NCBI RefSeq assembly: GCF_903819165.1
Contig: NZ_CAIJCS010000014.1
Location: forward strand, 124,001-188,000
Reading direction: 5' to 3'
Source of the DNA: Aedoeadaptatus nemausensis
GTDB lineage: Bacteria > Bacillota > Clostridia > Tissierellales > Peptoniphilaceae
Length of the DNA stretch: 64,000 nucleotides
The notes beneath the pieces were generated by a model. It saw only the letters and a program-made list of their open reading frames with translations. It was not told where the DNA came from and did no database searches. Of this stretch, positions 9,228-18,355 are shown in pieces (the stretch's first letter is position 1; every line of letters starts with the position of its first letter). The position numbers and the translations under genes are program-made.

Positions 9228-9710
9228 TCAACGGTAGCGATCCAATCTGGGACGTCCTTTATATTCGGAGCGTTTTCGGAAAGCTCGAAGAGATTTGGAG
9301 AATAGGCCCGATGCCACAATTCCCAAAGAAAGGGCGATAGCGACTGAAAAAGTTTTGACTGCTTCTCGAAGAAACATATCCATATTGTCGCTGATTAAAT
9401 AACTCATAGTATAGTACATTCCGCCTCCGGGAACCAAAGTAATGAGTGGAGGCATTATAAAAATAGTGGCCGGCATTTTATAAAGTCTTGAAAAAAATTC
9501 ACCTAAAATACCCATTAAAAAAGCGGCCAGGAAGGCGGCAAAAAAAGCATTGCCGTCTAAATCGAGAATCTTAAGGTATAGAAGGTAAGATATCCCTCCG
9601 CTGAAACAGCTCGATAGGAGAGATCGCTTCGGCGCTTCCACGGGTATGGCATAGCCTATGGTGGCGCAAAACGAAACGAAAAACATTATAATAGCTTTTT
9701 GAATCGTCAT
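9228..9710 (-). CDS. ThrE-type exporter, small membrane subunit (ThrE_2/DUF3815)
   Basis: A 160-residue integral membrane protein with about five hydrophobic segments and a basic C-terminal tail. The segment FIMPPLITLVPGGGMYY matches the C-terminal half of threonine/serine exporters (YjjB-like). Together with the gene just upstream, which supplies the other half, it would form a two-subunit exporter of threonine, serine or a similar small acid; in E. coli the related YjjPB pair exports succinate. The genes are one base apart. The substrate is not predictable. Confidence 0.85.
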   Translation of the reverse strand: MTIQKAIIMFFVSFCATIGYAIPVEAPKRSLLSSCFSGGISYLLYLKILDLDGNAFFAAFLAAFLMGILGEFFSRLYKMPATIFIMPPLITLVPGGGMYYTMSYLISDNMDMFLREAVKTFSVAIALSLGIVASGLFSKSLRAFRKRSEYKGRPRLDRYR

Positions 9711-9711
9711 A

Positions 9712-10500
9712 TCAACCTCCTATAATCTTTTCTAAATTTAAAATAAATCCGACGCCGAGAGCAATAGCGAATGCGACGAAGATACCTTTCGTGATCCCGA
9801 TCAGTCCGGAAACATAATCGCCGCTGATAATATCCCTTAGAGAATTTGTTACGATCATCCCCGGAACCAGGGGCATAATAGCTCCGATAATGATCATATC
9901 CATGTGAAGGATCGGCATGGCCTTAACGCCTATAAGTGCTAAAATTGAAACAACCATGGTGCCTAAAAAAGCTTCGGGAAAGAAGGAGACATTATGCTTC
10001 GCCGTAAGCCGCATGCAGTAATTAAGGATGAAACCTACAAAAAAAGTGTAGGCGAAATCATGCCATGTGCCTCCAAACATAATGGCGAAAGAGGCGCTAC
10101 AAAGGCCGGTAAAAAACATGGTCACGGGGAGAGAGCGCTTGGTAGCATGGGATATAGACATCAACTTGTTGCGTGATTCATAGAGTGAAATCTCTCCCGA
10201 AACGAAACGTCGTGAAAAAGTATTTAACTCGTCGATCTGATTTAAATTGACTCCTGAATTTTCAATATCCCTGAACATGGTAATAGATTCTTCATCATAT
10301 TCGGCGGAAACAAAAAGTGCGGAACTAAGGGCGAAGACGTCGACCTCCGTTATATTTTCCATAGACAAGATCATGCGCTCGATGGTGTCTTCGGCGCGAT
10401 ATATTTCGGCTCCATTTTTAATGAGCATTTGGCCGGTTGTCATGGCAATATTAATTAAACTTTTAGCCTCTTCTAAGCTATTTATCTCTTGTCGGCCCAA
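9712..10500 (-). CDS. ThrE-type exporter, large subunit (ThrE/DUF1212)
   Basis: A 262-residue protein with a cytoplasmic N-terminal domain of about 115 residues followed by five predicted membrane helices. The family signature is visible in GAIMPLVPGMIVTNSLRDI followed by GDYVSG. It pairs with the small subunit immediately downstream, resembling YjjP/YjjB. The start is TTG at 10500: an AAGGAGG sequence lies at proper spacing upstream and no ATG fits better. The gene begins 23 bases inside the 3' end of the GIY-YIG gene, so translation is probably coupled. Confidence 0.88.
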   Translation of the reverse strand: MGRQEINSLEEAKSLINIAMTTGQMLIKNGAEIYRAEDTIERMILSMENITEVDVFALSSALFVSAEYDEESITMFRDIENSGVNLNQIDELNTFSRRFVSGEISLYESRNKLMSISHATKRSLPVTMFFTGLCSASFAIMFGGTWHDFAYTFFVGFILNYCMRLTAKHNVSFFPEAFLGTMVVSILALIGVKAMPILHMDMIIIGAIMPLVPGMIVTNSLRDIISGDYVSGLIGITKGIFVAFAIALGVGFILNLEKIIGG

Positions 10501-10759
10501 GGCTATTTCCTCCTTTCCGGATTAGCTTCATTTTCTTTTCTCTCGTTAATTTTTTTATGGCGTGTTCTCGTTTTAAGCCCGTGGATCTGTCCGAAACAGA
10601 CTCCAAGTATACCATGGATACGGGGAGTCGACTTCGCGTATATTTTGAGGCCGTTCCCTTGTTGTGCTGTTGAAGTCTTCGTTCAGGATCGGTGGTGTAG
10701 CCGGTGTAGAAACTTTTATCACCACATTCTAAAATATAAACGTAGTGTTTTACGGCCAT
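10478..10759 (-). CDS. GIY-YIG nuclease domain protein (UPF0213/YhbQ-like)
   Basis: A 93-residue single-domain protein that is nearly all GIY-YIG fold: YVYILECGDKSFYTGYT at the N-terminus, RRLQQHNKG and the helix KREHAIKKL. Family members are small stand-alone proteins, some with weak nuclease activity on branched or nicked DNA, and most lack a known role. It overlaps recX by 10 bases and the exporter gene by 23 bases. Proximity to recX hints at DNA metabolism, but the exporter neighbour argues against reading much into this. Confidence 0.85.
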   Translation of the reverse strand: MAVKHYVYILECGDKSFYTGYTTDPERRLQQHNKGTASKYTRSRLPVSMVYLESVSDRSTGLKREHAIKKLTREKKMKLIRKGGNSLGPTRDK

Positions 10760-11358
10760 CGATTGAGCACCACCTTAATGGCGGGGTATTGAAAACCGCG
10801 AGAGAGTAAAAAGCGAATGATTTTAGTTTTGTCTTTCGACAAACCATGACCGCGTACATACTTTTTTCCGACGATCTTGTCAATCATTTCTACTTCATCT
10901 TCGTGAGTAAATTTTTCTAAAGCCATGGCGATAAATCTTTCGTCGACGCCTTTTTGCTTTAAAAGATAGCGGATTTTAATAGGGCCGTAGCCGTTAAGGT
11001 TCCGCTTGTCTCGAGCGAAGAGTTCGGCAAATTCCTCGTCGTTAAGAAAGCCATATTCCTTCAGGTAGTCGACGGCGCCTGCAATGGCATCTTCGCCGAT
11101 ACCTTCCCGGATAAGCAAATCTTCTATTTCCCATGTGGTCTTACGATTACGAAGTTTTTTAAGGGCGAAATCGATGGCGATTTGGCGCTCGCTATCTTTT
11201 CGGATTTCGAGTATATCATTTTCCGTCAGCTCTTTTCCCTTATAGAGATTGTGCCTGACAAAAACCGACTCCGGTAAACTTAAAGGGTTCTCCTGATCCA
11301 GCTCGACGATAAATAGATTATTTGATTTTTGAATGCGTTTTATTTCCATAGTCATCAT
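10750..11358 (-). CDS. recX: RecX family regulator of RecA
   Basis: A 202-residue RecX, which binds RecA filaments and limits (or in some Firmicutes helps disassemble) them. The tandem three-helix repeats are recognisable: YLKEYGFLNDEEFAELFARD near residue 93 and NGYGPIKIRYLLKQKGV near 123. The gene lies 26 kb from recA, as in many Firmicutes. Starts are ambiguous: ATG codons at 11358, 11355 and 11349 all lack a Shine-Dalgarno. A TGTTAAAAT extended -10 ends six bases before the first ATG, so the transcript may be leaderless. Confidence 0.88.
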   Translation of the reverse strand: MMTMEIKRIQKSNNLFIVELDQENPLSLPESVFVRHNLYKGKELTENDILEIRKDSERQIAIDFALKKLRNRKTTWEIEDLLIREGIGEDAIAGAVDYLKEYGFLNDEEFAELFARDKRNLNGYGPIKIRYLLKQKGVDERFIAMALEKFTHEDEVEMIDKIVGKKYVRGHGLSKDKTKIIRFLLSRGFQYPAIKVVLNRWP

Positions 11359-11364
11359 CGGTCT

Positions 11365-11373
11365 ATTTTAACA
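11365..11373 (-). promoter_or_regulatory. Possible recX promoter (extended -10)
   Basis: On the minus strand, TGTTAAAAT is an extended -10. Six bases separate it from the first ATG of recX, so transcription would begin at or next to the start codon. No good -35 is present at 17 bases. Confidence 0.35.
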
Positions 11374-11424
11374 TAATTTAGATATTTCTTCTCTCAATTA
11401 GCGAGCTTCTCAAGTGCCCTCTCG

Positions 11425-11453
11425 TTGAAAATCAGCGATTTCTATGATAGTAT
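11425..11453 (+). promoter_or_regulatory. SigA-type promoter for the FHA-ftsW-pbp operon
   Basis: TTGAAA (11425-11430), a 17-base spacer, and TAGTAT (11448-11453). It lies 27 bases upstream of the FHA gene start and drives rightward, divergent from recX. Confidence 0.6.
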
Positions 11454-11480
11454 TTAGGTAAAATTAAGTTGAGGTGTACG

Positions 11481-11918
11481 ATGAATTCAATACTATCGCA
11501 GTTATTTAAATATATTTTCATACTGATCATCTACTTGTTTATTTTTACTATTATTCGCATGATCTATTTGGATATACGTTCCATGCGTTCAGTAGAAGCG
11601 AATAAGGATGAGGCCTATTTAAAAGTAGTCAATCGATTAGATTCATTAAATTTTAAAATGCAAGAATATTACGTTTTGAAAGGTCTGACGAAATTGGGAC
11701 GAAGCAGCAAAAACGATATCGTCATTAAAGACAATTTTGTCTCTAAAAATCACCTGGTAATACAGGAAGAAGACGGTCACTATTACATTCGCGATCTTCA
11801 TAGCGCTAACGGCACTTTTTTAAACGGTCAAACATTATATGATGAAGCGGAACTTAAAAACGGCGACCGCATCGGCGTCGGTTTCATTCAATTTTTATTT
11901 GTAGATCAAGCAAAGTAG
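11481..11918 (+). CDS. Membrane-anchored FHA domain protein
   Basis: A 145-residue protein with one N-terminal membrane helix (about 10-29), a short linker and a C-terminal FHA domain (about 65-141). The FHA phosphothreonine-binding residues are present: LGRSSKND (R74, S75), SKNH (88-91) and SANGTFLNG (N110). It is probably a cytoplasm-facing sensor of a Ser/Thr kinase substrate at the cell wall synthesis machinery, since SEDS and PBP genes follow, as in the actinobacterial fhaB-rodA-pbpA cluster. No kinase gene is in the window. ATG 11481 is chosen over the in-frame TTG at 11469 because GAGGTG precedes it. Confidence 0.88.
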   Translation: MNSILSQLFKYIFILIIYLFIFTIIRMIYLDIRSMRSVEANKDEAYLKVVNRLDSLNFKMQEYYVLKGLTKLGRSSKNDIVIKDNFVSKNHLVIQEEDGHYYIRDLHSANGTFLNGQTLYDEAELKNGDRIGVGFIQFLFVDQAK

Positions 11919-11925
11919 GTGGACT

Positions 11926-13191
11926 GTGATCAATAAACTGTTAAGACGACCTCGCGATATACTCTTGATTTTTGAAGTATTGGCTATTCTTTTGGTTTTT
12001 TATACCTACGAGGGAGATCTCGACCGCCAGCTGTTATTTTTAACCGGCGGTCTTGTTTTTGTTATCTATATTTCTAATTTTATATTGGGAAAGATTACGA
12101 CCGGGGATAATTATATTTTTCTTATTATATCGTTGCTCCTCACCATAGGGGTAGTTACCATCTTTAGGATCAAACCGGAAACCGGGATTAAACAGTTGCA
12201 GTGGGCATTTATCGGTGTTCTGCTTTTCTATGCGACCTATTTTGTCGTACGAGTGTTTCCGAATTTAGAACGATATGGATCTTTGGCATTGATTATAAGC
12301 GTCTTGCTTTTTTTATCTACTCTTATTTTCGGTAAAACAGTGGGTGGATCGAGAAACTGGCTTAGCCTTGGATTTATAGTCTTCCAACCTACGGAATTTA
12401 TAAAGATCCTATTGATGTTTATACTAGGCAGCTTTTACACCAATTACGAAAAATATAGGAGATATCCCTACGCCAGCTACATTATTATGGCCATTATTTA
12501 CTTCTTTGTTCTCTTACTTTTTATCCAGCGAGATCTGGGAACGGCAGTAATGTTTATGGCGATGTATATGTCGGTTCAGTTTATATACGATCCGGACATT
12601 AAGGCTAAGCTTATTAATATTGCACTCTTGTTATTAGGGGCTATTGCAGGGTATTTTTTATTTTCACACGTAAGGACGCGTTTTGATATCTGGCTAAATC
12701 CCTGGAACGATGTTTATAATGCGGGGCGCCAGATCGTGCAGTCTCTTTTTGCCATTGCGGAAGGTGGATTTTTCGGCGCCGGCATCGGCTTCGGACATCC
12801 GGAGCTTATACCCGTGTCGGAATCGGATTTTATCTTCCCGGTTATCTGCGAAGAAATGGGACTTTTTGCAGGTTTTGCCATTATTCTTCTTTACATTCTT
12901 CTCATTTATAGAGGGATCAAAATTGCCTTGGAGCAAGAATATAAGTTTTACAGAATACTGGCCATTACCGCCACTGTAATGATTTCGATTCAGGCCTTTT
13001 TAAACATTGGAGGTGTGACGAAGTTCATTCCCATGACAGGAATAACCTTGCCCTTTATGTCCTACGGGGGTAGTTCGATTTTATCGAGTTTTATTGCCCT
13101 CGGTATTTTACAGGTAGCGTCCGAGGACTTAACTTGGAAATATGAACGAGACGGAAAGCATGAGGTGAACGATGAAGAAATCAGAGCTTAA
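11926..13191 (+). CDS. FtsW/RodA/SpoVE family SEDS peptidoglycan polymerase
   Basis: A 421-residue polytopic protein with about ten membrane helices. SEDS landmarks are WLSLGFIVFQPTEFIK, QRDLGTAVM, the long extracellular loop with WLNPWNDVYNAG (containing the essential Asp) and, near the C-terminus, GVTKFIPMTGITLPFMSYGG. SEDS proteins polymerise glycan strands from lipid II together with a class B PBP, which is encoded immediately downstream with a 20-base overlap. The sequence does not separate FtsW (division) from RodA (elongation). The start is GTG at 11926, preceded by AGGTGG. Confidence 0.93.
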   Translation: MINKLLRRPRDILLIFEVLAILLVFYTYEGDLDRQLLFLTGGLVFVIYISNFILGKITTGDNYIFLIISLLLTIGVVTIFRIKPETGIKQLQWAFIGVLLFYATYFVVRVFPNLERYGSLALIISVLLFLSTLIFGKTVGGSRNWLSLGFIVFQPTEFIKILLMFILGSFYTNYEKYRRYPYASYIIMAIIYFFVLLLFIQRDLGTAVMFMAMYMSVQFIYDPDIKAKLINIALLLLGAIAGYFLFSHVRTRFDIWLNPWNDVYNAGRQIVQSLFAIAEGGFFGAGIGFGHPELIPVSESDFIFPVICEEMGLFAGFAIILLYILLIYRGIKIALEQEYKFYRILAITATVMISIQAFLNIGGVTKFIPMTGITLPFMSYGGSSILSSFIALGILQVASEDLTWKYERDGKHEVNDEEIRA

Positions 13192-14620
13192 GCGAATCGT
13201 CATCCTTATGGCCGGTTTGATTGCCCTTTTTCTAGGAACCATTATTTATTTAACCTATTTTTATATCGTCGAGGCGGAGACCGTGCGAAATCACCCTTCC
13301 AACCGAAGGGGCTACATTGAAGAAGCTCAAATTAAGAGAGGCGATATTTACGATCGCAATGGCGAACTTTTAGCTACCTCAAAAGGGGAACCCGGCCACT
13401 ACCATAGGGAATACAGTTACCCTATTTTGTATTCTCACATTATCGGTTACTCTCATCCTTCCCTCGGCAAGAGTGGGCTCGAGGCAAGCTACAATGATTT
13501 TCTATTGAACAGAAATAGCAACCGAGCCATTGTAAAAATTTCAAACTGGCTAAGCAATAAAAAACAAGGAGGAAATTCCCTTATTCTAACGATAGATACT
13601 CAAGTACAATCTAAAGCTCGTGAACTTTTAGAAGAAAACGCCGAGCGGGGTAGTATTGTCGTCATGAATCCGAAGACGGGTGAAGTATACGCTATGGCTT
13701 CTTTACCGGACTTCAACGCCACGTCCGTGGCGGAAGACTGGAATTCTTTGCAAAAAAACAAAGCGGGAGCCCTTTTGAATCGCTCCATCAATGGTAGATA
13801 TCCACCCGGCTCCACTTTCAAAGTGATCACTGCAGCGTCTATATTGAACGGGGATTTGAATCAAAATTACGACGATGAGGGAATTCAAACCATCGACGGT
13901 AGAGACTTTAAAAATGCGGAAGGTGCCGTTTACGGAAATGTAGATCTGAAAGATGCCATGACCCATTCCATTAACACTTACTTCGTTTCTAAGGGTGCCA
14001 AATTGGGCAAGGAGAAATTAGGCGGCACAGCCGATCAGTTTTACTTTAATAAAAAAATTCCCTTTGACCTTCCCGTGTCGCCCTCCGTATTCGATTATAA
14101 GAAAAATATTCCGAAAACGACCTTAGCTGCATCAGCCATCGGTCAGGGCGACGTTTTGGTAACGCCTCTTCATATGGCCATGGTGGCAGGCGCTGTGGCC
14201 AACGACGGTAAAATGATGGAACCGATTCTCGTTAAAGAAGTAGAGGATCAAAAGGGTAAGAGCATTCGAACCCACGAATCTAAAGTATTGCAACAGGCTA
14301 CCGACGAGACAACGGCGAAAAAGCTAAACGAATACATGATCTCCGTCGTAGAAAACGGAACGGGTAAGCGCGCCGCTATGCGACGCACAAAAGTTGCCGG
14401 TAAGACGGGCTCTGCAGAAAATGCATCGGGAGAAAACCACGCATGGTTCATCGGTTATGCGCCTGCCAATGATCCTCAAGTAGCGGTAGCTGTTATCGTA
14501 GAACAAGCCGGACGTTCCGGCGGGACCATTGCGGCTCCCATGGCGCGAGACATTATTGCTTATGCCCTCAATAATATCGACTTCTCACAAACTCTGGAAA
14601 AGGAGTCGGGCGATGAATAA
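13172..14620 (+). CDS. Class B penicillin-binding protein (transpeptidase)
   Basis: A 482-residue PBP with an N-terminal membrane anchor (about 8-31) and an extracellular transpeptidase domain. The catalytic motifs are complete: STFK at 214-217 (nucleophile S214), SIN at 266-268 and KTG at 411-413. It lacks the transglycosylase domain of class A PBPs and is short, like actinobacterial PbpA. It is the expected cross-linking partner of the SEDS protein it overlaps. Its 3' end overlaps ispD by eight bases. Confidence 0.93.
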   Translation: MKKSELKRIVILMAGLIALFLGTIIYLTYFYIVEAETVRNHPSNRRGYIEEAQIKRGDIYDRNGELLATSKGEPGHYHREYSYPILYSHIIGYSHPSLGKSGLEASYNDFLLNRNSNRAIVKISNWLSNKKQGGNSLILTIDTQVQSKARELLEENAERGSIVVMNPKTGEVYAMASLPDFNATSVAEDWNSLQKNKAGALLNRSINGRYPPGSTFKVITAASILNGDLNQNYDDEGIQTIDGRDFKNAEGAVYGNVDLKDAMTHSINTYFVSKGAKLGKEKLGGTADQFYFNKKIPFDLPVSPSVFDYKKNIPKTTLAASAIGQGDVLVTPLHMAMVAGAVANDGKMMEPILVKEVEDQKGKSIRTHESKVLQQATDETTAKKLNEYMISVVENGTGKRAAMRRTKVAGKTGSAENASGENHAWFIGYAPANDPQVAVAVIVEQAGRSGGTIAAPMARDIIAYALNNIDFSQTLEKESGDE

Positions 14621-15314
14621 TCATAAGGTATGCGTCTTAATAGCCGCTGCCGGCATGGGGAAGCGCATGCGTCTCAGTCAAAATAAACAATATCTTCCCA
14701 TTCATGGCAAACCCATGATACGCCATACAATCGAAGTTTTTGACGCCCTAGAAGCAATCGATAAAATCATTCTCCTTATCCGCTCCGGGGAAGAGGAAAT
14801 GATGCGTAACATTCTCAATACTATGGAGCTGCAGCATGAGGTTTCTATCGTTCTCGGCGGGGATGAAAGACAAGATAGCATCTGGGAGGGCCTACGCTAT
14901 TTGCAGGATTTCGACGGCATTATATTAACTCATGATGGTGCCAGACCCTTCGTGACCGAACGGGAAATCTTATCGGTAATTGAAGGAGCTCGTTCATCGG
15001 GAGCATGCTGCCTCATGACGCCGATGAAGGATACGGTAAAAATAAGTGAAGACGGCAATTGGGCACAGTTTACCCCCGATCGTTCAAAACTTTATGCCAT
15101 TCAGACGCCTCAGGGCTTCCATAAAGAAGTCTTAATTCATGCATATAAGCAAGCTTATGAAGAAGGTTACTACGGTACGGATGATTGTTCACTGGTGGAA
15201 AAGACGGGGAAGAAGATACGGCTTATACGTGGTTCTTACAAAAATATTAAGATCACCACGCCGGAGGACCTTATTTTCGCAGATGCAATTTATTCAGATA
15301 GGATGGAAGAATGA
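14613..15314 (+). CDS. ispD: 2-C-methyl-D-erythritol 4-phosphate cytidylyltransferase
   Basis: A 233-residue IspD, which transfers CMP from CTP to methylerythritol phosphate in the MEP route to isoprenoids. The nucleotide-binding N-terminus is AAAGMGKRM with [11 protein letters not shown] after it; later come THDGARPF and TPQGF. I chose the ATG at 14613, which has AAAGGAG upstream and matches family length, over an ATG 84 bases earlier inside the PBP gene. ispF follows with an ATGA overlap. Confidence 0.96.
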   Translation: MNNHKVCVLIAAAGMGKRMRLSQNKQYLPIHGKPMIRHTIEVFDALEAIDKIILLIRSGEEEMMRNILNTMELQHEVSIVLGGDERQDSIWEGLRYLQDFDGIILTHDGARPFVTEREILSVIEGARSSGACCLMTPMKDTVKISEDGNWAQFTPDRSKLYAIQTPQGFHKEVLIHAYKQAYEEGYYGTDDCSLVEKTGKKIRLIRGSYKNIKITTPEDLIFADAIYSDRMEE

Positions 15315-15787
15315 AAATTGGAATTGGATACGATGTTCATGCTTTGGTAGAGGGGCGTAAGTTGATTTTAGGAGGCGTTGAGATCCCTCATGAGAAAGGT
15401 CTCTTAGGTCACTCCGATGCAGACGTGCTCGTTCATGCGATTGAAGATGCCATTTTAGGAGCTTTAGCTCTAGGCGATATCGGTAAATTATTTCCCGACA
15501 CAGACCCGGCTTTTAAAGACGGATCGAGTTTGAAAATGATGGAAGAGGTCATCGATCTCATCGAGAACAAAGGCTATCGTGTGGGAAATATAGACAGCAC
15601 GATTATCGCCCAATCACCGAAGCTCGCCCCCTATATCGAAGAGATGCGCAAGAATATTGCCCATGTATGTGGAAAACCTATAGAAGATGTTTCGGTTAAA
15701 GCGACAACTTCGGAGAAAATGGGGTATGAAGGTAGAAAAGAGGGCATGACGGCCATGGCCGTAGTTCTCTTAGAATCAATTGATTAG
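15311..15787 (+). CDS. ispF: 2-C-methyl-D-erythritol 2,4-cyclodiphosphate synthase
   Basis: A 158-residue IspF of normal length. It cyclises CDP-methylerythritol phosphate to MEcPP with loss of CMP. The zinc ligands are in GYDVHAL (D8, H10) and [11 protein letters not shown] (H42), followed by [11 protein letters not shown]; the C-terminal [16 protein letters not shown] forms the CMP site. It is translationally coupled to ispD and 15 bases ahead of fba. ispG lies elsewhere in the window (59209-60267). Confidence 0.97.
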   Translation: MKIGIGYDVHALVEGRKLILGGVEIPHEKGLLGHSDADVLVHAIEDAILGALALGDIGKLFPDTDPAFKDGSSLKMMEEVIDLIENKGYRVGNIDSTIIAQSPKLAPYIEEMRKNIAHVCGKPIEDVSVKATTSEKMGYEGRKEGMTAMAVVLLESID

Positions 15788-15802
15788 AGAAAGGACTTGA
15801 CT

Positions 15803-16660
15803 ATGCTAGTTACAGGAAAACAAATTCTTGAACATGCCGATCAAAACGGTTACGCCGTAGGGGCATTTAATGTTAACAATATGGAGATTATTCAAGCTAT
15901 TGCAGAAGCTGCAGGCGATCTAAAAGCGCCGGTTATTTTGCAAGCTTCTCAAGGAGCTATTAAATATGCGGGCATCGAATATATCACCGGACTCGTCAAG
16001 ACGACGGCTGAACTGGTCGATGTCCCCATGGCCCTTCACCTGGACCACGGAACGGATTTTGACGAAATCATGAAATGTATTCGCAACGGATTTACATCCG
16101 TCATGATCGATGCCTCGAAACATGAATTAGAAGAAAATATTCGCCTTACAAAAGAAATCGTGCGTATTGCCCACTCCGTCGGCGTTTCTGTTGAAGCGGA
16201 ACTCGGAAAGATCGGCGGTACCGAAGATCACATCGTCGTATCGGAAGCGGAAGCCACCTATACTGATCCCGAAGAAGCACGTATTTTTGTAGAAGAAACC
16301 GGTGTAGATTCCCTGGCTATTGCCGTCGGTACGGCACACGGGGTCTACAAAGGCGAGCCCAAGGTCGATATCGAGCGTATTAAAGAAATTGACCGCGTGG
16401 TACCGGTCCCCCTTGTCCTTCACGGATCCAGCGGAGTACCCTATGATACCTTGGAAAGTGCTGTGAAGGCGGGTATTCGTAAGATTAATATCGACACCGA
16501 CATTCGCGCAAGCTTTGCAGGCGCAGTAAAGGAATTTGTGGAAGCCAATCCCGGCGAAATCGATCCTAGAAAAATTCTTAAACCTGCTCGTGCTCGCATG
16601 GCAGATACGGTTAAAGAAAAAATTAAAGTATTCGGCAGTGACGGTAAGGCTTGGAAATAA
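15803..16660 (+). CDS. fba: Class II fructose-1,6-bisphosphate aldolase
   Basis: A 285-residue zinc-dependent aldolase that interconverts fructose 1,6-bisphosphate with dihydroxyacetone phosphate and glyceraldehyde 3-phosphate. [10 protein letters not shown] carries the catalytic Asp and zinc-binding His; [24 protein letters not shown] and LHGSSGVP are further family motifs. The ATG at 15803 follows AAGGA; an in-frame TTG at 15797 is less likely. It shares one base with the transaldolase gene. Related paralogues such as tagatose-bisphosphate aldolase look similar, but the neighbours tal and glpX fit central carbon flow. Confidence 0.93.
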   Translation: MLVTGKQILEHADQNGYAVGAFNVNNMEIIQAIAEAAGDLKAPVILQASQGAIKYAGIEYITGLVKTTAELVDVPMALHLDHGTDFDEIMKCIRNGFTSVMIDASKHELEENIRLTKEIVRIAHSVGVSVEAELGKIGGTEDHIVVSEAEATYTDPEEARIFVEETGVDSLAIAVGTAHGVYKGEPKVDIERIKEIDRVVPVPLVLHGSSGVPYDTLESAVKAGIRKINIDTDIRASFAGAVKEFVEANPGEIDPRKILKPARARMADTVKEKIKVFGSDGKAWK

Positions 16661-17316
16661 TGAAATTTTTTATCGACACAGCTAATATAGATGAAATAAA
16701 AGAAATCGAATCCTGGGGTGTTCTTTCCGGCGTCACCACCAATCCCAGTCTTATCGCCAAGGAAAAAGACGTAGTTTTTGAAGAGGTTATAGAGAAGATT
16801 ACATCCATCGTCGACGGTCCTATCAGTGCCGAGGTAACGTCGGAAGATTCGGAGGGCATGATCCGCGAGGGTAAGGCGCTGCACGCCATCCATGAGAATG
16901 TCGTCGTCAAGATTCCTATGACTGTCGAAGGCTTAAAAGCTATTCGGGCTTTGGAAGATGAGGGGATTCCGACCAACTGCACGCTGATATTCTCCATTAA
17001 CCAGGCTCTACTTGCCCTGCAAGCCGGCGCAAGTTTCATAAGTCCCTTTATCGGACGACTGGATGATATCGGGAATGACGGATTAGATTTAATAAAATCT
17101 TTGGCCGATACTATCGATTTTTACGGCTACGAAAGTGAAATTATCGCCGCCAGTATCCGCCATCCTTTGCATGTTCAGCAAGCAGCAATGGCAGGAGCTC
17201 ATATTGCTACTGTGCCCTTTAAAGTGTTTAAACAAATGGTGAGCCACCCTCTGACAGATAAGGGAATCGAACAATTTAACAAAGATTTTGAAGGAACGAG
17301 GAGAGTCAATGGATAG
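16660..17316 (+). CDS. tal: Small-type transaldolase (TalC/FSA family)
   Basis: A 218-residue TIM-barrel enzyme of the short transaldolase/fructose-6-phosphate aldolase family. [10 protein letters not shown] begins the protein; VVKIPMT contains the Schiff-base lysine. Two positions separate true transaldolase from fructose-6-phosphate aldolase: here they read Glu (ISAEV) and Phe ([10 protein letters not shown]), the transaldolase pair, where E. coli FsaA has Gln and Tyr. The start ATG overlaps the fba stop (TAATG). With fba and glpX it forms a sugar-phosphate cluster. Confidence 0.9.
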   Translation: MKFFIDTANIDEIKEIESWGVLSGVTTNPSLIAKEKDVVFEEVIEKITSIVDGPISAEVTSEDSEGMIREGKALHAIHENVVVKIPMTVEGLKAIRALEDEGIPTNCTLIFSINQALLALQAGASFISPFIGRLDDIGNDGLDLIKSLADTIDFYGYESEIIAASIRHPLHVQQAAMAGAHIATVPFKVFKQMVSHPLTDKGIEQFNKDFEGTRRVNG

Positions 17317-18277
17317 AGATTTAAGTCTGAATATTGCACGTGTAACAGAGGCGGCGGCTCTTTCCGGCGCAAAATTCCTCGGAAAAGGGGACAAGAACGC
17401 AGCCGACGGTGCTGCAGTTGATGCCATGCGTCGCATGTTCGATACGGTGCATATTAATGGAACTGTCGTTATCGGTGAAGGAGAAATAGATGAAGCGCCC
17501 ATGCTTTACATCGGCGAAGAAATCGGCACACGCCAAAACGACGATGTAGCCGTTGACATTGCAGTCGATCCTATCGACGGTACCACCGCCATCAGCAACG
17601 GCATGAACAACGCCATTGCCGTCGTGGCAGTTGCACCGGAAGGATGTCTCCTACATGCTCCCGACGTGTATATGAAAAAAATCGCCTGTGGTCCAGCGGC
17701 CAAGGGTCAGATCCAATTAGATGACACCGTAGAAAATAATATTAAGCGCGTTTCAGAAGCTATCGGCAAATCTCCGGAAGATATTACCGTTTCTGTATTG
17801 GATCGCCCGCGCCACGACGATCTCATTAAAGAGATCCGGAAAACCGGTGCACGCATTCGTAAGATCAGCGATGGGGATATAGTAACGGCTATCTACACTT
17901 GCTTCGACGAAAGCGGTATCGATTTAATTATGGGTGTCGGCGGCGCACCTGAAGGCGTAGTCGCAGCGGCTGCTTTAAAATGTTTGGGTGGCGACTTTCA
18001 AGGGCGCCTCGTTCACTACGATGACGCTCAACTTTCCCGCATCGAAAAAAGCCCTGCCGAAGAAGGTAAAATCTACACTATCGACGACTTGGTTAAGGGC
18101 GACGATGTTATATTCTCCGCCACAGGTATTTCCAATGGAGATCTATTGAAAGGTGTTCATTTCATGAAAGGGAATAAGGCGACGACTCAGTCCCTCGTCT
18201 TGAGATTGCCCTCTCGCACTGTGCGTTTCATCGATAGTGTTCACGATTTGAATCACAAGCCGGAATACGCAAAGTAA
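17309..18277 (+). CDS. glpX: Class II fructose-1,6-bisphosphatase
   Basis: A 322-residue GlpX, a manganese-dependent phosphatase acting in gluconeogenesis and sugar-phosphate recycling. Metal-site motifs are [13 protein letters not shown] and [28 protein letters not shown] lies nearer the C-terminus. I chose ATG 17309, with AGGAGAG upstream, over an in-frame ATG 21 bases earlier. It overlaps the transaldolase by eight bases and ends the 11481-18277 run; a new promoter begins at its stop codon. Confidence 0.95.
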   Translation: MDRDLSLNIARVTEAAALSGAKFLGKGDKNAADGAAVDAMRRMFDTVHINGTVVIGEGEIDEAPMLYIGEEIGTRQNDDVAVDIAVDPIDGTTAISNGMNNAIAVVAVAPEGCLLHAPDVYMKKIACGPAAKGQIQLDDTVENNIKRVSEAIGKSPEDITVSVLDRPRHDDLIKEIRKTGARIRKISDGDIVTAIYTCFDESGIDLIMGVGGAPEGVVAAAALKCLGGDFQGRLVHYDDAQLSRIEKSPAEEGKIYTIDDLVKGDDVIFSATGISNGDLLKGVHFMKGNKATTQSLVLRLPSRTVRFIDSVHDLNHKPEYAK

Positions 18278-18306
18278 TTGACAATTTAGGACGATTATGT
18301 TATCCT
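18278..18306 (+). promoter_or_regulatory. Strong promoter for rpmE
   Basis: TTGACA (18278-18283), a 17-base spacer and TATCCT (18301-18306), with TG one base before the -10 (extended -10). It lies about 50 bases upstream of the rpmE start. Confidence 0.7.
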
Positions 18307-18311
18307 AAATT
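18283..18311 (+). promoter_or_regulatory. Inverted repeat overlapping the rpmE promoter, possible operator
   Basis: AATTTAGGA (18283-18291) and TCCTAAATT (18303-18311) are perfect 9-base arms separated by 11 bases. The left arm starts at the -35 box and the right arm covers most of the -10 box, the geometry of a repressor site. The regulator is unknown; it does not resemble a Bacillus Zur box. Confidence 0.45.
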
Positions 18312-18355
18312 AGTTAGTAAATTGAATTAAAATCTACAGAAAGGAGTGTGGACAG

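Noticed and set aside
10478-10759. Homing endonuclease or mobile intron protein (GIY-YIG)
   Set aside because: It is a stand-alone domain of about 90 residues without the DNA-binding modules of homing enzymes, and there is no intron or interrupted gene nearby.
11469-11480. TTG 11469 as start of the FHA protein
   Set aside because: The GAGGTG site lies downstream of this codon and at the right distance from ATG 11481.
16660-17316. Fructose-6-phosphate aldolase
   Set aside because: The discriminating residues are Glu and Phe, as in true small transaldolases, not Gln and Tyr as in FsaA.
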